The position numbers and the translations under genes are program-made. A stretch of DNA of 64,000 nt, from NCBI GenBank assembly GCA_030262725.1, contig JAJSZS010000008.1:1-64000 (forward strand), given 5' to 3'. Below the pieces are notes generated by a model. It had not been told where the DNA came from and did no database searches. It saw only the letters and a program-made list of their open reading frames with translations. The stretch's first letter is position 1. Each line of letters starts with the position of its first letter. The DNA comes from Candidatus Desulfofervidus auxilii. Its GTDB lineage: Bacteria; Desulfobacterota; Desulfofervidia; Desulfofervidales; Desulfofervidaceae. Positions 37,353-45,352 of the stretch are shown here, one piece after another.

Positions 37353-37900
37353 TATGGTTGCCTCTTTATTGTTTCTAAAGTCACAAAATGAGGTGTACTA
37401 GTGTTGTTTCCTTCAAACCAATAAACAACAACAACTATATTTTTCCAATCAGCTGCAGTATCTATTCCCCAAATTTTATAATAAGTCTTAGAAGAAACTC
37501 TTGTGATAGGAGTAATTGTATTATAAGTTGTGATAGCTAAAGCAGTACTTGGATGGTCTATACCATTTGTTGCATCATTTGCGTCTGCTATATCTGCATT
37601 TCCATCATATTGATCATTTCCATTGTCTAACAAGTAAACATTACCATTACCATTTGGGTCAGGATGTGGATTATTTATAAAGGTATTGTTGTTTACAATA
37701 TCACTCAAAAGTTCATCATTATAAGGCAAATTTGTTAGATAATTTATTGTTGCTTCAGCAATTTGAATAGCAGTTTTTTTATGCTCTAAATAGGCATTAT
37801 GTTTTATGATAGTTACAGTAGCATGAGTTAATGCTATTAATATGATTCCAAGTATAGTTAAAGCTATCATTACTTCTACAAGCGTAAATCCTTTTTTCAT
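37352..37900 (-). CDS. pilV: Minor pilin PilV-like
   Basis: 182 aa. MKKGFTLVEVMIALTILGIIL is a classical type IV prepilin leader with the G-F-T-L-x-E site and hydrophobic helix. The remainder has Asn/Asp-rich stretches and a YFKIW/VVVVYW-like strand near the end. The start overlaps fimT by 4 bp. Expected cleavage and N-methylation by PilD (not in this window). Confidence 0.82.
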   Translation of the reverse strand: MKKGFTLVEVMIALTILGIILIALTHATVTIIKHNAYLEHKKTAIQIAEATINYLTNLPYNDELLSDIVNNNTFINNPHPDPNGNGNVYLLDNGNDQYDGNADIADANDATNGIDHPSTALAITTYNTITPITRVSSKTYYKIWGIDTAADWKNIVVVVYWFEGNNTSTPHFVTLETIKRQP

Positions 37901-38334
37901 TGTATCCTTATCCTAAATATTGACACTGAAATTTGTTTTGTTTTTCCATTATTATGCGTTAAAGTAAGTGTGAATGACTGATCTGGTGTGCCCTTGCGAG
38001 TGAAAAGGACTCTATTGTTAGCAGGGTATCCAGAAAGAGTGATGTTATTAAGATTTCTTGTTTCCAATTCTTCTCCTGTATCGTATGCATTGTTATCATT
38101 TTGGTCTTCAAAAATAGTATAGCTATTTGGCACAAACTGGATGCCAAATCTGTGTGCATTACCAAGAGATTTTTGCCTTGCCCATTCTAAATCAGAATAT
38201 AATTGGTTTGTTGCATCAGTTAGGTTATAATTTGCTACAAGATGTTTAAAGCCGATAGTGCCAAGACCTAATAATATAACCAAAATTCCTATAACTACTA
38301 AGAGCTCAGTTAAAGTTACACCTTTAACTCCCAT
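37897..38334 (-). CDS. fimT: Minor pilin FimT/GspH-like
   Basis: 145 aa. MGVKGVTLTELLVVIGILVIL has a prepilin cleavage site (G-V-T-L-x-E) and helix. Residues 40-60 (LYSDLEWARQKSLGNAHRFG) match the FimT/GspH N-terminal region. FGIQFVPNSY and the strand-rich end fit the fold. First gene of the minor pilin cassette; it abuts the histidine kinase stop codon directly (overlap 1 bp). Confidence 0.82.
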   Translation of the reverse strand: MGVKGVTLTELLVVIGILVILLGLGTIGFKHLVANYNLTDATNQLYSDLEWARQKSLGNAHRFGIQFVPNSYTIFEDQNDNNAYDTGEELETRNLNNITLSGYPANNRVLFTRKGTPDQSFTLTLTHNNGKTKQISVSIFRIRIQ

Positions 38335-39311
38335 TACTTATTCCTTATACTATTTATTGTGAAAAAATCGTGAAACTTTCTTGTAGGAAACAAACATTTA
38401 AGTTCGAAATAACCATCTTTTTCATTATAAAAAAGTTTCATTTTATACCTTTCACCTAGTCTTTTAGCAAGTGTTAAGCCAATGCCGCTTCCTTTTGGAA
38501 CATTAGGATTAATATCGTTTTTTATAAACAAAACAATATTTTTGGCTTCATTATATAAAGAAATATATATCTCTTTTTCTGCATATTTTACAGCATTTTC
38601 AATTAAAAGATAAAAAATCATTCCTAAATCTGTCTGATTAGCGGTAAGTTTTGTTTCTTTTAGGTTCAATATAATTTTCTTATTGTTTAAAATCTCTCTA
38701 AACTGTTGAAGAATTAATTCAATAAGTGTTTTTAGATCTATGTTTTTTACATTTATTTTTCTAGCCTTAAAGTTTCGTATAATATTTAATGTGTGTTTAA
38801 ATTCTGTTTCAATGAAATTATAACTTTTATTTAATCTATCTAAAGCAGGGGATGAAATTTTTTGTTTAAGGATTTCTAGATTCAATTTTTGTATAGCTAA
38901 AAAATTGCCTAATTTATGTGAGAGAGTAAGAAGGATAAGTTCTAAAAATTTTCTATTTTCTTCTCTTTCTCTTATATGGTGCCATAAAAGTTTATAAAAA
39001 ATGTAAGTAAGAGCAAAGATTAAAAAAGTTTCCCAGAGAAAAAGATTTAAAGCAAAATTTTTTGTTTTTTTGTTTACATGATCTAGATTTATATAGACAA
39101 ATTTTCCATTGAGCGAAGGAGTAAGAAGTAGCCAATTTTTTTCATTAATTATAGAATTAGATATTTTAAAATATTCAGGAAGATTTTGATTTTTGTTCTC
39201 ACGAATAAGTTTTAATTCTGTTTCTACCTTATCATAAAAGGCATTTAGAAGAGAAAGTTTATAAAAGCTGATGGCAACAAAATTAAGAGCAGATATACCC
39301 AATGTAAGCAT
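38334..39311 (-). CDS. Sensor histidine kinase, partner of the OmpR-type regulator
   Basis: 325 aa from ATG. Two transmembrane segments (about 2-22 and 90-110) bracket a small sensor region. The H-box is LTLSHKLGNFLAI near residue 130 (His in SHK). The N-box (LLIENAVKYAE) and G-box (GSGIGLTLAKRLGERY) follow. An upstream in-frame extension without ATG (IKIGFEHRILIAFFI from about 39356) would complete a normal N-terminal helix, so the true start may be a rare ATT codon overlapping the regulator stop. The 3' end carries one copy of the 23-bp repeat. Confidence 0.85.
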   Translation of the reverse strand: MLTLGISALNFVAISFYKLSLLNAFYDKVETELKLIRENKNQNLPEYFKISNSIINEKNWLLLTPSLNGKFVYINLDHVNKKTKNFALNLFLWETFLIFALTYIFYKLLWHHIREREENRKFLELILLTLSHKLGNFLAIQKLNLEILKQKISSPALDRLNKSYNFIETEFKHTLNIIRNFKARKINVKNIDLKTLIELILQQFREILNNKKIILNLKETKLTANQTDLGMIFYLLIENAVKYAEKEIYISLYNEAKNIVLFIKNDINPNVPKGSGIGLTLAKRLGERYKMKLFYNEKDGYFELKCLFPTRKFHDFFTINSIRNK

Positions 39312-39346
39312 AATGAAAAAAGCAATTAATATTCTGTGTTCAAAAC

Positions 39347-39994
39347 CTATTTTAATCGGTAACCTCTGCCTTTATAAGTTTCTATAGTATTTTCAGGTAA
39401 AATTTTTCTTAATTCTTTTATATAAGTTCGGATAATTTCATCTCCTACTGGATTATCCGCCCAAACATAATTTAGTATTCTTTCCTTGCTTACAACTTGT
39501 CCACGATGTTTAATAAGGAAGCAAAGCAATTCCCATGCTTTTGGAGATATTTTTATTTCTTGACCGTCTTTTAAAATCACACCTGAATCTAAGTGGATTT
39601 TCAAGTTGTCTATTTCAATTACTTTTGGAAGAGACATTTTGCGTCGATTTAAGGCTTTAAGTCTTAAAATAAGCTCCTTTGGAGCAAATGGTTTTGTTAA
39701 ATAATCATCCGCTCCTTCTTCAAAACAAACTTCTTTGTCCTTTAATTCTTTTTTGGCAGTGAGGACCAAAATTGGTGTAGTTATACCTTTTTCCCTTATT
39801 TTTTTTAAAATGTCCTCACCTTTTTGATATTTAAGGATTAAATCAAGGATAATGACATCAAATACTTCATTTTCTAGTATAGATTCAACAAGCCTGTCAT
39901 CAATAACCCACTTTACATTAATATCGTTTATTTCGAGATATTCTTTAAGACTTTCCCCTAAATTGGGATCATCTTCAATAAGAAGAATTTTCAT
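39347..39994 (-). CDS. OmpR/PhoB-type response regulator
   Basis: 215 aa. Receiver domain 1-115 with acidic pocket LLIEDDPN, phosphoacceptor Asp in VIILDLIL near residue 51, Thr/Ala and LTAKKELKDKEV, and Lys in DDYLTKPFAPKELIL. DNA-binding winged helix 125-215 (SPKAWELLCFLIKHRGQVVS, IRTYIKELRKIL, TYKGRGYRLK). It probably controls the pilus cassette next door. Its own promoter at 40003-40031 predicts a nearly leaderless mRNA. Confidence 0.9.
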   Translation of the reverse strand: MKILLIEDDPNLGESLKEYLEINDINVKWVIDDRLVESILENEVFDVIILDLILKYQKGEDILKKIREKGITTPILVLTAKKELKDKEVCFEEGADDYLTKPFAPKELILRLKALNRRKMSLPKVIEIDNLKIHLDSGVILKDGQEIKISPKAWELLCFLIKHRGQVVSKERILNYVWADNPVGDEIIRTYIKELRKILPENTIETYKGRGYRLK

Positions 39995-40002
39995 CTTTTT
40001 AT

Positions 40003-40031
40003 CTAATACCCAATTAAAGATTACTTGTCAA
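40003..40031 (-). promoter_or_regulatory. Sigma-70 promoter of the regulator gene, short leader
   Basis: Minus strand TTGACA (40031-40026), 17-bp spacer, TATTAG (40008-40003), then 8 nt to the ATG at 39994. The predicted transcript would start about one nucleotide before the ATG. Confidence 0.55.
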
Positions 40032-40061
40032 ATTGAAAGAAATTGATTAAAAATATTTTGG

Positions 40062-40138
40062 CGGGACGTAGCTCAGTTTGGCAGAGCACAGCGTTCGGGA
40101 CGCTGGGGTCGCAGGTTCAAATCCTGTCGTCCCGACCA
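40062..40138 (+). tRNA. tRNA-Pro (CGG)
   Basis: Acceptor CGGGACG (40062-40068) pairs with CGTCCCG (40128-40134), and the discriminator A is followed by an encoded CCA (40136-40138). Anticodon stem CAGCG/CGCTG encloses TTCGGGA, giving anticodon CGG. The T arm GCAGGTTCAAATCCTGT is intact. 77 nt. Confidence 0.95.
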
Positions 40139-40142
40139 TGTT

Positions 40143-40883
40143 TTAAAATAATGTGTGACATAAAATTCCTTTGTTTTTAAAAGATAAGATTAATTCATCT
40201 TTCTTTTTAATAAAGAATTCCCTTCTCATTGCTTTTTCTAATTTATATTTTCGATAGACCCAATCAGCATAATGATAATTCATTTTATCAATTAGTACAT
40301 AATCTACTTTTCCTTCTAGTTTAATTGGTAAATTTTCCACTCCTGGTAAAATAGGGGCGATCATTACATAAGTTTTAATACCTTTTTTATGTAAATTTGC
40401 TAAAGCATTAATTCTTTCTTCAATAGAGGAAGTTTTAGGCTCAAAAATTTTTTTAATCCTTTCATCTGCGGTAGTGATTGTGAAACCAACTTCTATATTT
40501 TGAAATTTTCTTAACAAATCTAAATCTCTTAAAATTAAAGATGATTTAGTTTGAATTATTACTGGCCAATTGTTTTCAAGTAAAATTTCAAGACATTTCC
40601 TTGTCAATTTATATTTTCTTTCAACTGGCTGATAAGGATCACAAATGCCACTTATCCAGACTTTCCCTTTTTTCTTTTTCTTTATTTCCTCAGCAAGCAG
40701 TTTAGGAGCATTAATTTTGATATCAACAAAATTTCCCCATTTTTCTTTATGATTAGTAAATTTTTTCATAAATCTAGCATAGCAATAAAAACAACCATGT
40801 TGACAACCAAAATAAGGGTTAAGGGTCCAATTAAAAACTTTTGATTTAGAAAGAATACTTTTAACTAAGACTTCTCTAATCAT
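40143..40883 (-). CDS. SplB-like radical SAM protein
   Basis: 246 aa. The motif C-x3-C-x2-C lies at residues near 27 ([14 protein letters not shown]). [20 protein letters not shown] and [17 protein letters not shown] match SPL-family radical SAM proteins of the Rv2578c type. The spore photoproduct lyase active-site Cys cannot be assigned confidently, so a DNA-repair role is not claimed. It overlaps hpt by 8 bp. Function unknown. Confidence 0.8.
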   Translation of the reverse strand: MIREVLVKSILSKSKVFNWTLNPYFGCQHGCFYCYARFMKKFTNHKEKWGNFVDIKINAPKLLAEEIKKKKKGKVWISGICDPYQPVERKYKLTRKCLEILLENNWPVIIQTKSSLILRDLDLLRKFQNIEVGFTITTADERIKKIFEPKTSSIEERINALANLHKKGIKTYVMIAPILPGVENLPIKLEGKVDYVLIDKMNYHYADWVYRKYKLEKAMRREFFIKKKDELILSFKNKGILCHTLF

Positions 40884-41400
40884 TAAAGATTAATCGATAA
40901 ATATCAGGCAAAGAACGATATTGTTCATTGAAATCAAGACCATATCCAACAAGAAAACCACTTAATTTAAATCCTATATAATCTATTTTTATCTCAACTT
41001 CTCTTCTTTCAGGCTTATCTATGAGAGCACATATCTTTAAAGAAGCAGGTTGTTTCTTTTTTAAATGTTTGATTAAAAAATCAAGAGTATAGCCAGTATC
41101 TACAATATCTTCTACTATAATTACATCTTCTCCTTTTAAAGGAATTTCAACATCTTTTACAAGCTTTACTTCTCCTGTACTATAATCTTTTTCTCCATAA
41201 CTAGCTAAACGTACAAAGTCTATTTTGACTGGTAATTCTACATTTCGAACCAAATCAGCCAAAAAAATAAAAGCACCTTTTAAAATACCAATAAATATTG
41301 GAGTACGACCAGCATAATCTTTAGTAATTTGTTTTGATAATGCCTTTACTTTTTTTAAAATTTCCTCATTCCTTACTACTAATTCTTTTTTTGGCTGCAT
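40876..41400 (-). CDS. hpt: Hypoxanthine phosphoribosyltransferase
   Basis: 174 aa. The PRPP-binding motif VIIVEDIVDTGYTLDFLI lies near residue 95, with FIGILKGAFIFLADL and the flexible SYG loop (VRLASYGEKDYSTGEV). It salvages hypoxanthine/guanine to IMP/GMP. Good AGGAG ribosome-binding site. It overlaps the radical SAM gene; no functional link between them is obvious. Confidence 0.93.
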   Translation of the reverse strand: MQPKKELVVRNEEILKKVKALSKQITKDYAGRTPIFIGILKGAFIFLADLVRNVELPVKIDFVRLASYGEKDYSTGEVKLVKDVEIPLKGEDVIIVEDIVDTGYTLDFLIKHLKKKQPASLKICALIDKPERREVEIKIDYIGFKLSGFLVGYGLDFNEQYRSLPDIYRLIFND

Positions 41401-41436
41401 ATTTGCTCCTTTCCTTTTATCAAGCGAGTGATAAAA

Positions 41437-41667
41437 TTAAATATCTGCTTTAATAAGTGTTTCAGTACTTATTACTCCTTCTATTTGACCGATATTTTCA
41501 ACAATGATTTTAGTAAGTTCATCTAAATTCTCAGCTTCTATCATAACTACGATATCATACCGTCCAAAAACACCATAAGCATATTTTACTTTATCTATCT
41601 TTCTTATTGCTTCTAATACTGATTTTACTTTTCCTGGCCCTACTTTTAATAATACACCTGCTATCAT
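41437..41667 (-). CDS. Lrp/AsnC ligand-binding domain protein (stand-alone)
   Basis: 76 aa. It has the beta-alpha-beta-beta-alpha-beta ACT-like pattern (AGVLLKVGPGKVKSVLEAI, YDIVVMIEAENLDEL, IEGVISTETLI) of the AsnC effector domain, without a helix-turn-helix. Stand-alone forms bind amino acids and assemble into rings. Strong AGGAGGAGG site. Position before hpt suggests an unlinked housekeeping role. Confidence 0.85.
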   Translation of the reverse strand: MIAGVLLKVGPGKVKSVLEAIRKIDKVKYAYGVFGRYDIVVMIEAENLDELTKIIVENIGQIEGVISTETLIKADI

Positions 41668-41678
41668 ATCCCTCCTCC

Positions 41679-42518
41679 TTATTTTAATTTTTTAAAAGAA
41701 ATGGCTGTAAAACAATGTCCATCTCCTTGCCAATTTATGGGCACCCAAAGAAATTCGATTTTTTGCTTTGTCTGCTCACGGCTAGCAATAATAAGGCGGA
41801 ATTCATAATCTTTATAGTTTCTCTGTGGGGTACAAAAAAGATCAAAACTTAATTGTGTTCTTGAATATTCTTTAAAAAGAGTACGCCTGGGATGTAACCA
41901 AAAATCATCTTTTTGCTGAAGCCAAATAAGATAAGGAAAAAGAGTCTTAATAGGAACAGCACTTCCTATAACACCATTTGTTTCTATTAAGGCTTTTTTA
42001 TAAGCGCGCCAAAGTAAAGCAATTAAAGCCTCTCCTTTTACTCCTTTTTTATCTAATTGAGTATAAATTTCTTTTATCACTTGAGCCAAATCAATCTTTG
42101 TTAAATTTATCTTTTGTAAAAGCTCATATTGAGGGCCATACCAGATTTTTACTTCATTTTTTGATAAAATAAATTCCAATGTTAATAATCCAGCCTTTAA
42201 TTTAGGTAATTGTCCTTGTAACTTTATTTGTGGTAGTTGAGCTGCTAAAATACTTCCTAATTTTGCTTTATAAGCTTCCTTTTCTCCATTAACTTCTTTT
42301 TTAGCTTGGTCTAAAAAGGACTTAGTAATTTCCAAAGTTATTGAAAGAGATTTTATTTTTTCATATTTTTGTTCAGCTTCTTTTAAGATACCTTCTAATA
42401 TAAAAGGAGAATTATTTTTTTCTTTAGCTTTAAGATATTCTTTTATATTTTTAGCTAGTTTTTCATATAATGTTCCTGTTTGTATTAATTGTTTTGTTAA
42501 ATCTATTTTATCCATCAT
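41679..42518 (-). CDS. Conserved hypothetical protein of the hxlB/hxlA operon
   Basis: 279 aa. The first about 100 residues are helical and coiled-coil-like (KLAKNIKEYLKAKEKN, LDQAKKEVNGEKEAY). The rest is mixed, with FFWLHPRRTLFKE-type basic and aromatic blocks near 200 and QGDGHCFTAISFKKLK at the end. No signal peptide, no transmembrane segment, no motif recognised. The start ATG is nested in the end of hxlB (4-bp overlap), so translation is coupled to the hexulose-phosphate genes. Function unknown. Confidence 0.7.
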   Translation of the reverse strand: MMDKIDLTKQLIQTGTLYEKLAKNIKEYLKAKEKNNSPFILEGILKEAEQKYEKIKSLSITLEITKSFLDQAKKEVNGEKEAYKAKLGSILAAQLPQIKLQGQLPKLKAGLLTLEFILSKNEVKIWYGPQYELLQKINLTKIDLAQVIKEIYTQLDKKGVKGEALIALLWRAYKKALIETNGVIGSAVPIKTLFPYLIWLQQKDDFWLHPRRTLFKEYSRTQLSFDLFCTPQRNYKDYEFRLIIASREQTKQKIEFLWVPINWQGDGHCFTAISFKKLK

Positions 42519-43078
42519 AAGTTTGCATGAACTCTTTTCATTTCTTCTTCTTTTACTCCTAATTGCTTCATTAATTCAGCTACACAGGCTTCAAAAAAGA
42601 TAAGAGTAGAAACTTCAAAAAGAGTACCTAAGGGAGTGATACTTGAACCCATTAATTCACCTACTTCATAATGGACATGTTCTTTTGGTCTTATTTTAGA
42701 AGGAATAATTACAACTAAATTTGCCATTTTTGCTAAAGGAGAATCAGGATCGCTAGTTACGGCTATTACATTGCCTTTTAGAGATTTAGCTGCTTTTGCT
42801 GTTTCTACAACAATGGCTGTCTTTCCAGAACCAGAAACAGCAAGTAAGCTATCTCCTTCCCTTAAAGCTGGTGTGACAGTTTCTCCAACAACAAAAACTT
42901 TTATGCCTAAATGCACTAAACGCATTGCAAATGCCTTTGCTACCAATCCAGAACGTCCTGCTCCTACCACATATATTCTAGGTGAGTTTTTTACAGTTTT
43001 AACAAATTCTTCAAATTCTTTAGGATTTATACGTTCTGTAATTTCAGCAATTCTTTTAATTATTTCACGATAATACAC
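42515..43078 (-). CDS. hxlB: 6-phospho-3-hexuloisomerase
   Basis: 187 aa SIS-domain protein. IYVVGAGRSGLVAKAFAMRL and LLAVSGSGKTAIVV near residue 90 are phosphosugar-binding loops, and VHYEVGELMGSSITPLGTLFE is the PHI signature. It isomerises D-arabino-3-hexulose 6-phosphate to fructose 6-phosphate. The 14-bp overlap with hxlA indicates co-expression. Used in formaldehyde fixation (RuMP) or, in reverse, to make ribulose 5-phosphate from fructose 6-phosphate. Confidence 0.92.
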   Translation of the reverse strand: MYYREIIKRIAEITERINPKEFEEFVKTVKNSPRIYVVGAGRSGLVAKAFAMRLVHLGIKVFVVGETVTPALREGDSLLAVSGSGKTAIVVETAKAAKSLKGNVIAVTSDPDSPLAKMANLVVIIPSKIRPKEHVHYEVGELMGSSITPLGTLFEVSTLIFFEACVAELMKQLGVKEEEMKRVHANL

Positions 43079-43700
43079 TTTCTATCTCCTTTTTTAAAGT
43101 TATTACTGCTTTTTTAGGATCAGAGGCTTTTGTAACAAATCCTCCAACAACGATAATACTTGGTTTATATTTCATAATTTTAGGTATATCTTCTGGTGTA
43201 ATGCCTCCAGCAACTGAAAGGGGAATAGAAAAGTTTTCTTTAAATAATGCTAAATCTTTAAAAGATTTACCTTTGACAACTTGAACATCAATAGCTGTGT
43301 GAATATTAAAATAATCAGGATTTAATGAAACTATTTTTTGAGCTCGTTCTAATTTATCTTCTATGCCAATAAAATCTACTATTACTTTTTTCTTAAAATT
43401 ATGTGCTGTTTTAATAGCTGCTTGAATGGTCTCAAGAGGAGCAGCAGCACAAACTGTCATCATGTCAGCACCAGCATTAAAGACAAGTTTTGCTTCTAAT
43501 TCTCCTACATCCATTGTTTTTGTATCTGCAAGAATAAGATTTGAAGGGAAACGTTGTTTTAAAGTATGTATAATTTTTGTTCCTACTGATTTTAAAAGAG
43601 GTGTGCCTACCTCTAAAATCTCTACAAAAGGAGCTATTACCTCTGCAATATTAAGAGCTTTTTTTTCCTCTACAAGGTCTAAAGCAATTTGTAATTTCAC
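43065..43700 (-). CDS. hxlA: 3-hexulose-6-phosphate synthase
   Basis: 211 aa, OMP decarboxylase superfamily TIM barrel. LILADTKTMDVGELEAKLVF and VIVDFIGIEDKLER carry the D-x-K-x-x-D-like active-site residues; SVAGGITPEDIPKI binds phosphate. It condenses formaldehyde with ribulose 5-phosphate or runs in reverse. Begins with GTG and lacks an obvious ribosome-binding site. First gene of the hxlA-hxlB-hypothetical operon. Confidence 0.92.
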   Translation of the reverse strand: MKLQIALDLVEEKKALNIAEVIAPFVEILEVGTPLLKSVGTKIIHTLKQRFPSNLILADTKTMDVGELEAKLVFNAGADMMTVCAAAPLETIQAAIKTAHNFKKKVIVDFIGIEDKLERAQKIVSLNPDYFNIHTAIDVQVVKGKSFKDLALFKENFSIPLSVAGGITPEDIPKIMKYKPSIIVVGGFVTKASDPKKAVITLKKEIESVLS

Positions 43701-43766
43701 ACTTATTTTTTAACACTGATAGGAAAACAAGGCAAGTTTAGTATTTTATCCTAATTCTAAAATTTT

Positions 43767-44192
43767 TTAATGTTTAAGTGAAATTATTCCCAAAGCACTT
43801 AAAGTTAAGATAACTGCTACTATAAAGGCTAAAAATGGATAAAGTATTTTTTCTTTTTCCTTTAACATAGTAAAAGCAGATACCCACACTCCTACTACTG
43901 CAGCTATGCAAGAAAATGCTATGCCCAACATACCTAAACCATCACCAGATCCAAGTTTCTTTAAATACCAATGGCCATGAATAGCATGCCCTGCGCATTT
44001 TTCCCAAATTTCGTGAACATCTTCCCCTTCCCATAAAAGAGAAAGTACACAAGAAGATTTAGCATATTGTGGACCACCAAAAAGATAAATGGCAGCTCCA
44101 ATAACTGCAACAATCATACCTATAAAAGTAATCCAATAAACTATTTCGCCATAAACAATACCTGCCAATGGTGCTTTAGGTTTTTCTTGCAT
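43767..44192 (-). CDS. Small membrane protein partner of the first TSUP transporter
   Basis: 141 aa with three or four hydrophobic segments (about 10-30, 85-105, 117-137). Its paralogue at 50774 also sits beside a TSUP gene, and both share PLA-IVYGEI-YW and GHWYLKLSSGDGL-like blocks, here GHWYLKKLGSGDGLGML. The conserved pairing suggests a transporter subunit. The first part of the protein carries Lys/Pro only, with no signal peptide. It lies 12 bp downstream of the TSUP gene. Function unknown. Confidence 0.75.
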   Translation of the reverse strand: MQEKPKAPLAGIVYGEIVYWITFIGMIVAVIGAAIYLFGGPQYAKSSCVLSLLWEGEDVHEIWEKCAGHAIHGHWYLKKLGSGDGLGMLGIAFSCIAAVVGVWVSAFTMLKEKEKILYPFLAFIVAVILTLSALGIISLKH

Positions 44193-44204
44193 ATTTTCCC
44201 TCCT

Positions 44205-45236
44205 CTATGATACTACGGCTGAAGCCGCTTTCCAAAGCTCTACTGCTTTCATTAATAGCCTTATACCAGAAAATAACATGATAGCAATTATCAACCATCT
44301 GACAAAACCAGCTTTTATTTTAATCATTATTGCTGCCCCAATAAGTGTGCCTACTATTAAACCAATCATGCAAGGCACAGCGAAAATAGGAAGGATTCCT
44401 CCTCCCATAATATAAGGCCAAACAGCTGCTGTATCACCTATTCCAATCATTACTTTACTACAAGTAGCTGCTACTTTTAATGGTGCCATCATTACCAAAT
44501 TAAATACTGGCACCATAGCCCAACCTGCTCCTAAACCAAAGAGTCCAGAGATTAATCCTACCCCACAAAAGAGAATTGCAGCAATATGAGCATTTTTTAC
44601 TTGATAATTAACCACTCTTCCTAAAGAATCTTCCCAATAGGCCATAGCTAAACCCAATCTTTCAGTAAAACTATCTACTTCACCTACCTCAGGATATTCA
44701 ATTTTCTTTCCTGCAAAGATAAAGAGCATAGAAATACCAATGACAATTATTCCTAATCCTCCTCTAACTAATGCTTCTCCTTTTATTCCCATTGTTGCTT
44801 TTACATATCCAGCTAAAAGGGCTCCTATTACTGCACACACAGCATATGGTACTGCTCCATAAAATAAGATCCTTATATTAGCAATGCCTTTTCGCAAAAA
44901 AGGTTTTGCTGCTACTAATGCACCAGCCATAGCAACAAATAATCCAGTTGCTCTGATAACAAACGAATCAATTGGAGTAAATCCCATCATAATAGGTGTA
45001 AAAACAACACCTCCACCTACACCTGCTAATACAGCCACAATACCTATCACAATACAGGCTATAAGAAAAAGGAAGAAAAAGGCTACAGGACTAATACCTA
45101 AAGTTTTTTCTGCCGCTGGTGCTACTGTCTCTGCTGCCTCTTCAACTGCATATACAATTTTGTTTCCTAACAAGGACATTATAATTGTTACAATACTGAT
45201 ACCTAATACCCATTTCCATTTCTTTTTTAAATCCAT
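44205..45236 (-). CDS. TSUP-family (TauE/SafE) anion exporter 1
   Basis: 343 aa, about eight to nine transmembrane segments. Two GxGGGxxxxP repeat motifs typical of the family are present: VLAGVGGGVVFTPIMMG and LFGLGAGWAMVPVFNLV. The family exports sulfite, sulfoacetate or other organic sulfonate anions. The N-terminal helix and acidic linker precede the core. Start is the ATG 45236 after GGAGGG (a TTG one codon before is not used). The promoter TTGACA-N17-TATTAA lies upstream (45264-45292), divergent from the heme kinase gene. Confidence 0.9.
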   Translation of the reverse strand: MDLKKKWKWVLGISIVTIIMSLLGNKIVYAVEEAAETVAPAAEKTLGISPVAFFFLFLIACIVIGIVAVLAGVGGGVVFTPIMMGFTPIDSFVIRATGLFVAMAGALVAAKPFLRKGIANIRILFYGAVPYAVCAVIGALLAGYVKATMGIKGEALVRGGLGIIVIGISMLFIFAGKKIEYPEVGEVDSFTERLGLAMAYWEDSLGRVVNYQVKNAHIAAILFCGVGLISGLFGLGAGWAMVPVFNLVMMAPLKVAATCSKVMIGIGDTAAVWPYIMGGGILPIFAVPCMIGLIVGTLIGAAIMIKIKAGFVRWLIIAIMLFSGIRLLMKAVELWKAASAVVS

Positions 45237-45263
45237 CAAAATCCCTCCATCTTTTTAGGCAAA

Positions 45264-45292
45264 TTAATACCTTTTTGTTTGTAAAATGTCAA
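45264..45292 (-). promoter_or_regulatory. Sigma-70 promoter of the first TSUP operon
   Basis: Minus strand TTGACA (45292-45287), 17-bp spacer, TATTAA (45269-45264), start about 25-30 nt upstream of the ATG. Confidence 0.5.
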
Positions 45293-45313
45293 TAGTTTTT
45301 TTTATTTCAATAG

Positions 45314-45342
45314 TTGCTTTTTGAAACAATAACAGCTATAAT
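45314..45342 (+). promoter_or_regulatory. Sigma-70 promoter of the heme-motif kinase, overlapping a putative activator site
   Basis: TTGCTT at 45314-45319, 17-bp spacer, perfect TATAAT at 45337-45342, then 10 nt to the ATG at 45353. The -35 box overlaps GTTGCTTTTTGAAAC (core 45314-45326), a member of the TTRCW-N3-TGNAA set, which suggests autoregulation by the encoded system. Confidence 0.5.
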
Positions 45343-45352
45343 GTATTACAAA

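Larger units (their letters stand above)
35855..38374. repeat. 23-bp direct repeats flanking the four minor pilin genes
   Basis: ATTTATTGTGAAAAAATCGTGAA occurs at 35855-35877 (between PilX and the 104-aa gene) and at 38352-38374 (inside the 3' end of the histidine kinase gene), in the same orientation. Read on the minus strand, each contains TTCAC twice, 11 bp apart, and each lies 18-54 bp upstream of a start codon (38334 and 35823). It may be an OmpR-type operator copied to both operon heads, or the footprint of cassette insertion. Confidence 0.8.

Noticed and set aside
44884-45258. 124-codon plus-strand open frame
   Set aside because: It lies wholly within the TSUP gene on the other strand, is dominated by Pro/Thr/Ile from the antisense of a membrane protein, and is a shadow frame.
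45259-45275. Sigma-54 site upstream of the first TSUP operon
   Set aside because: GG and GC are 9, not 10, bases apart; a good sigma-70 promoter occupies the same region.
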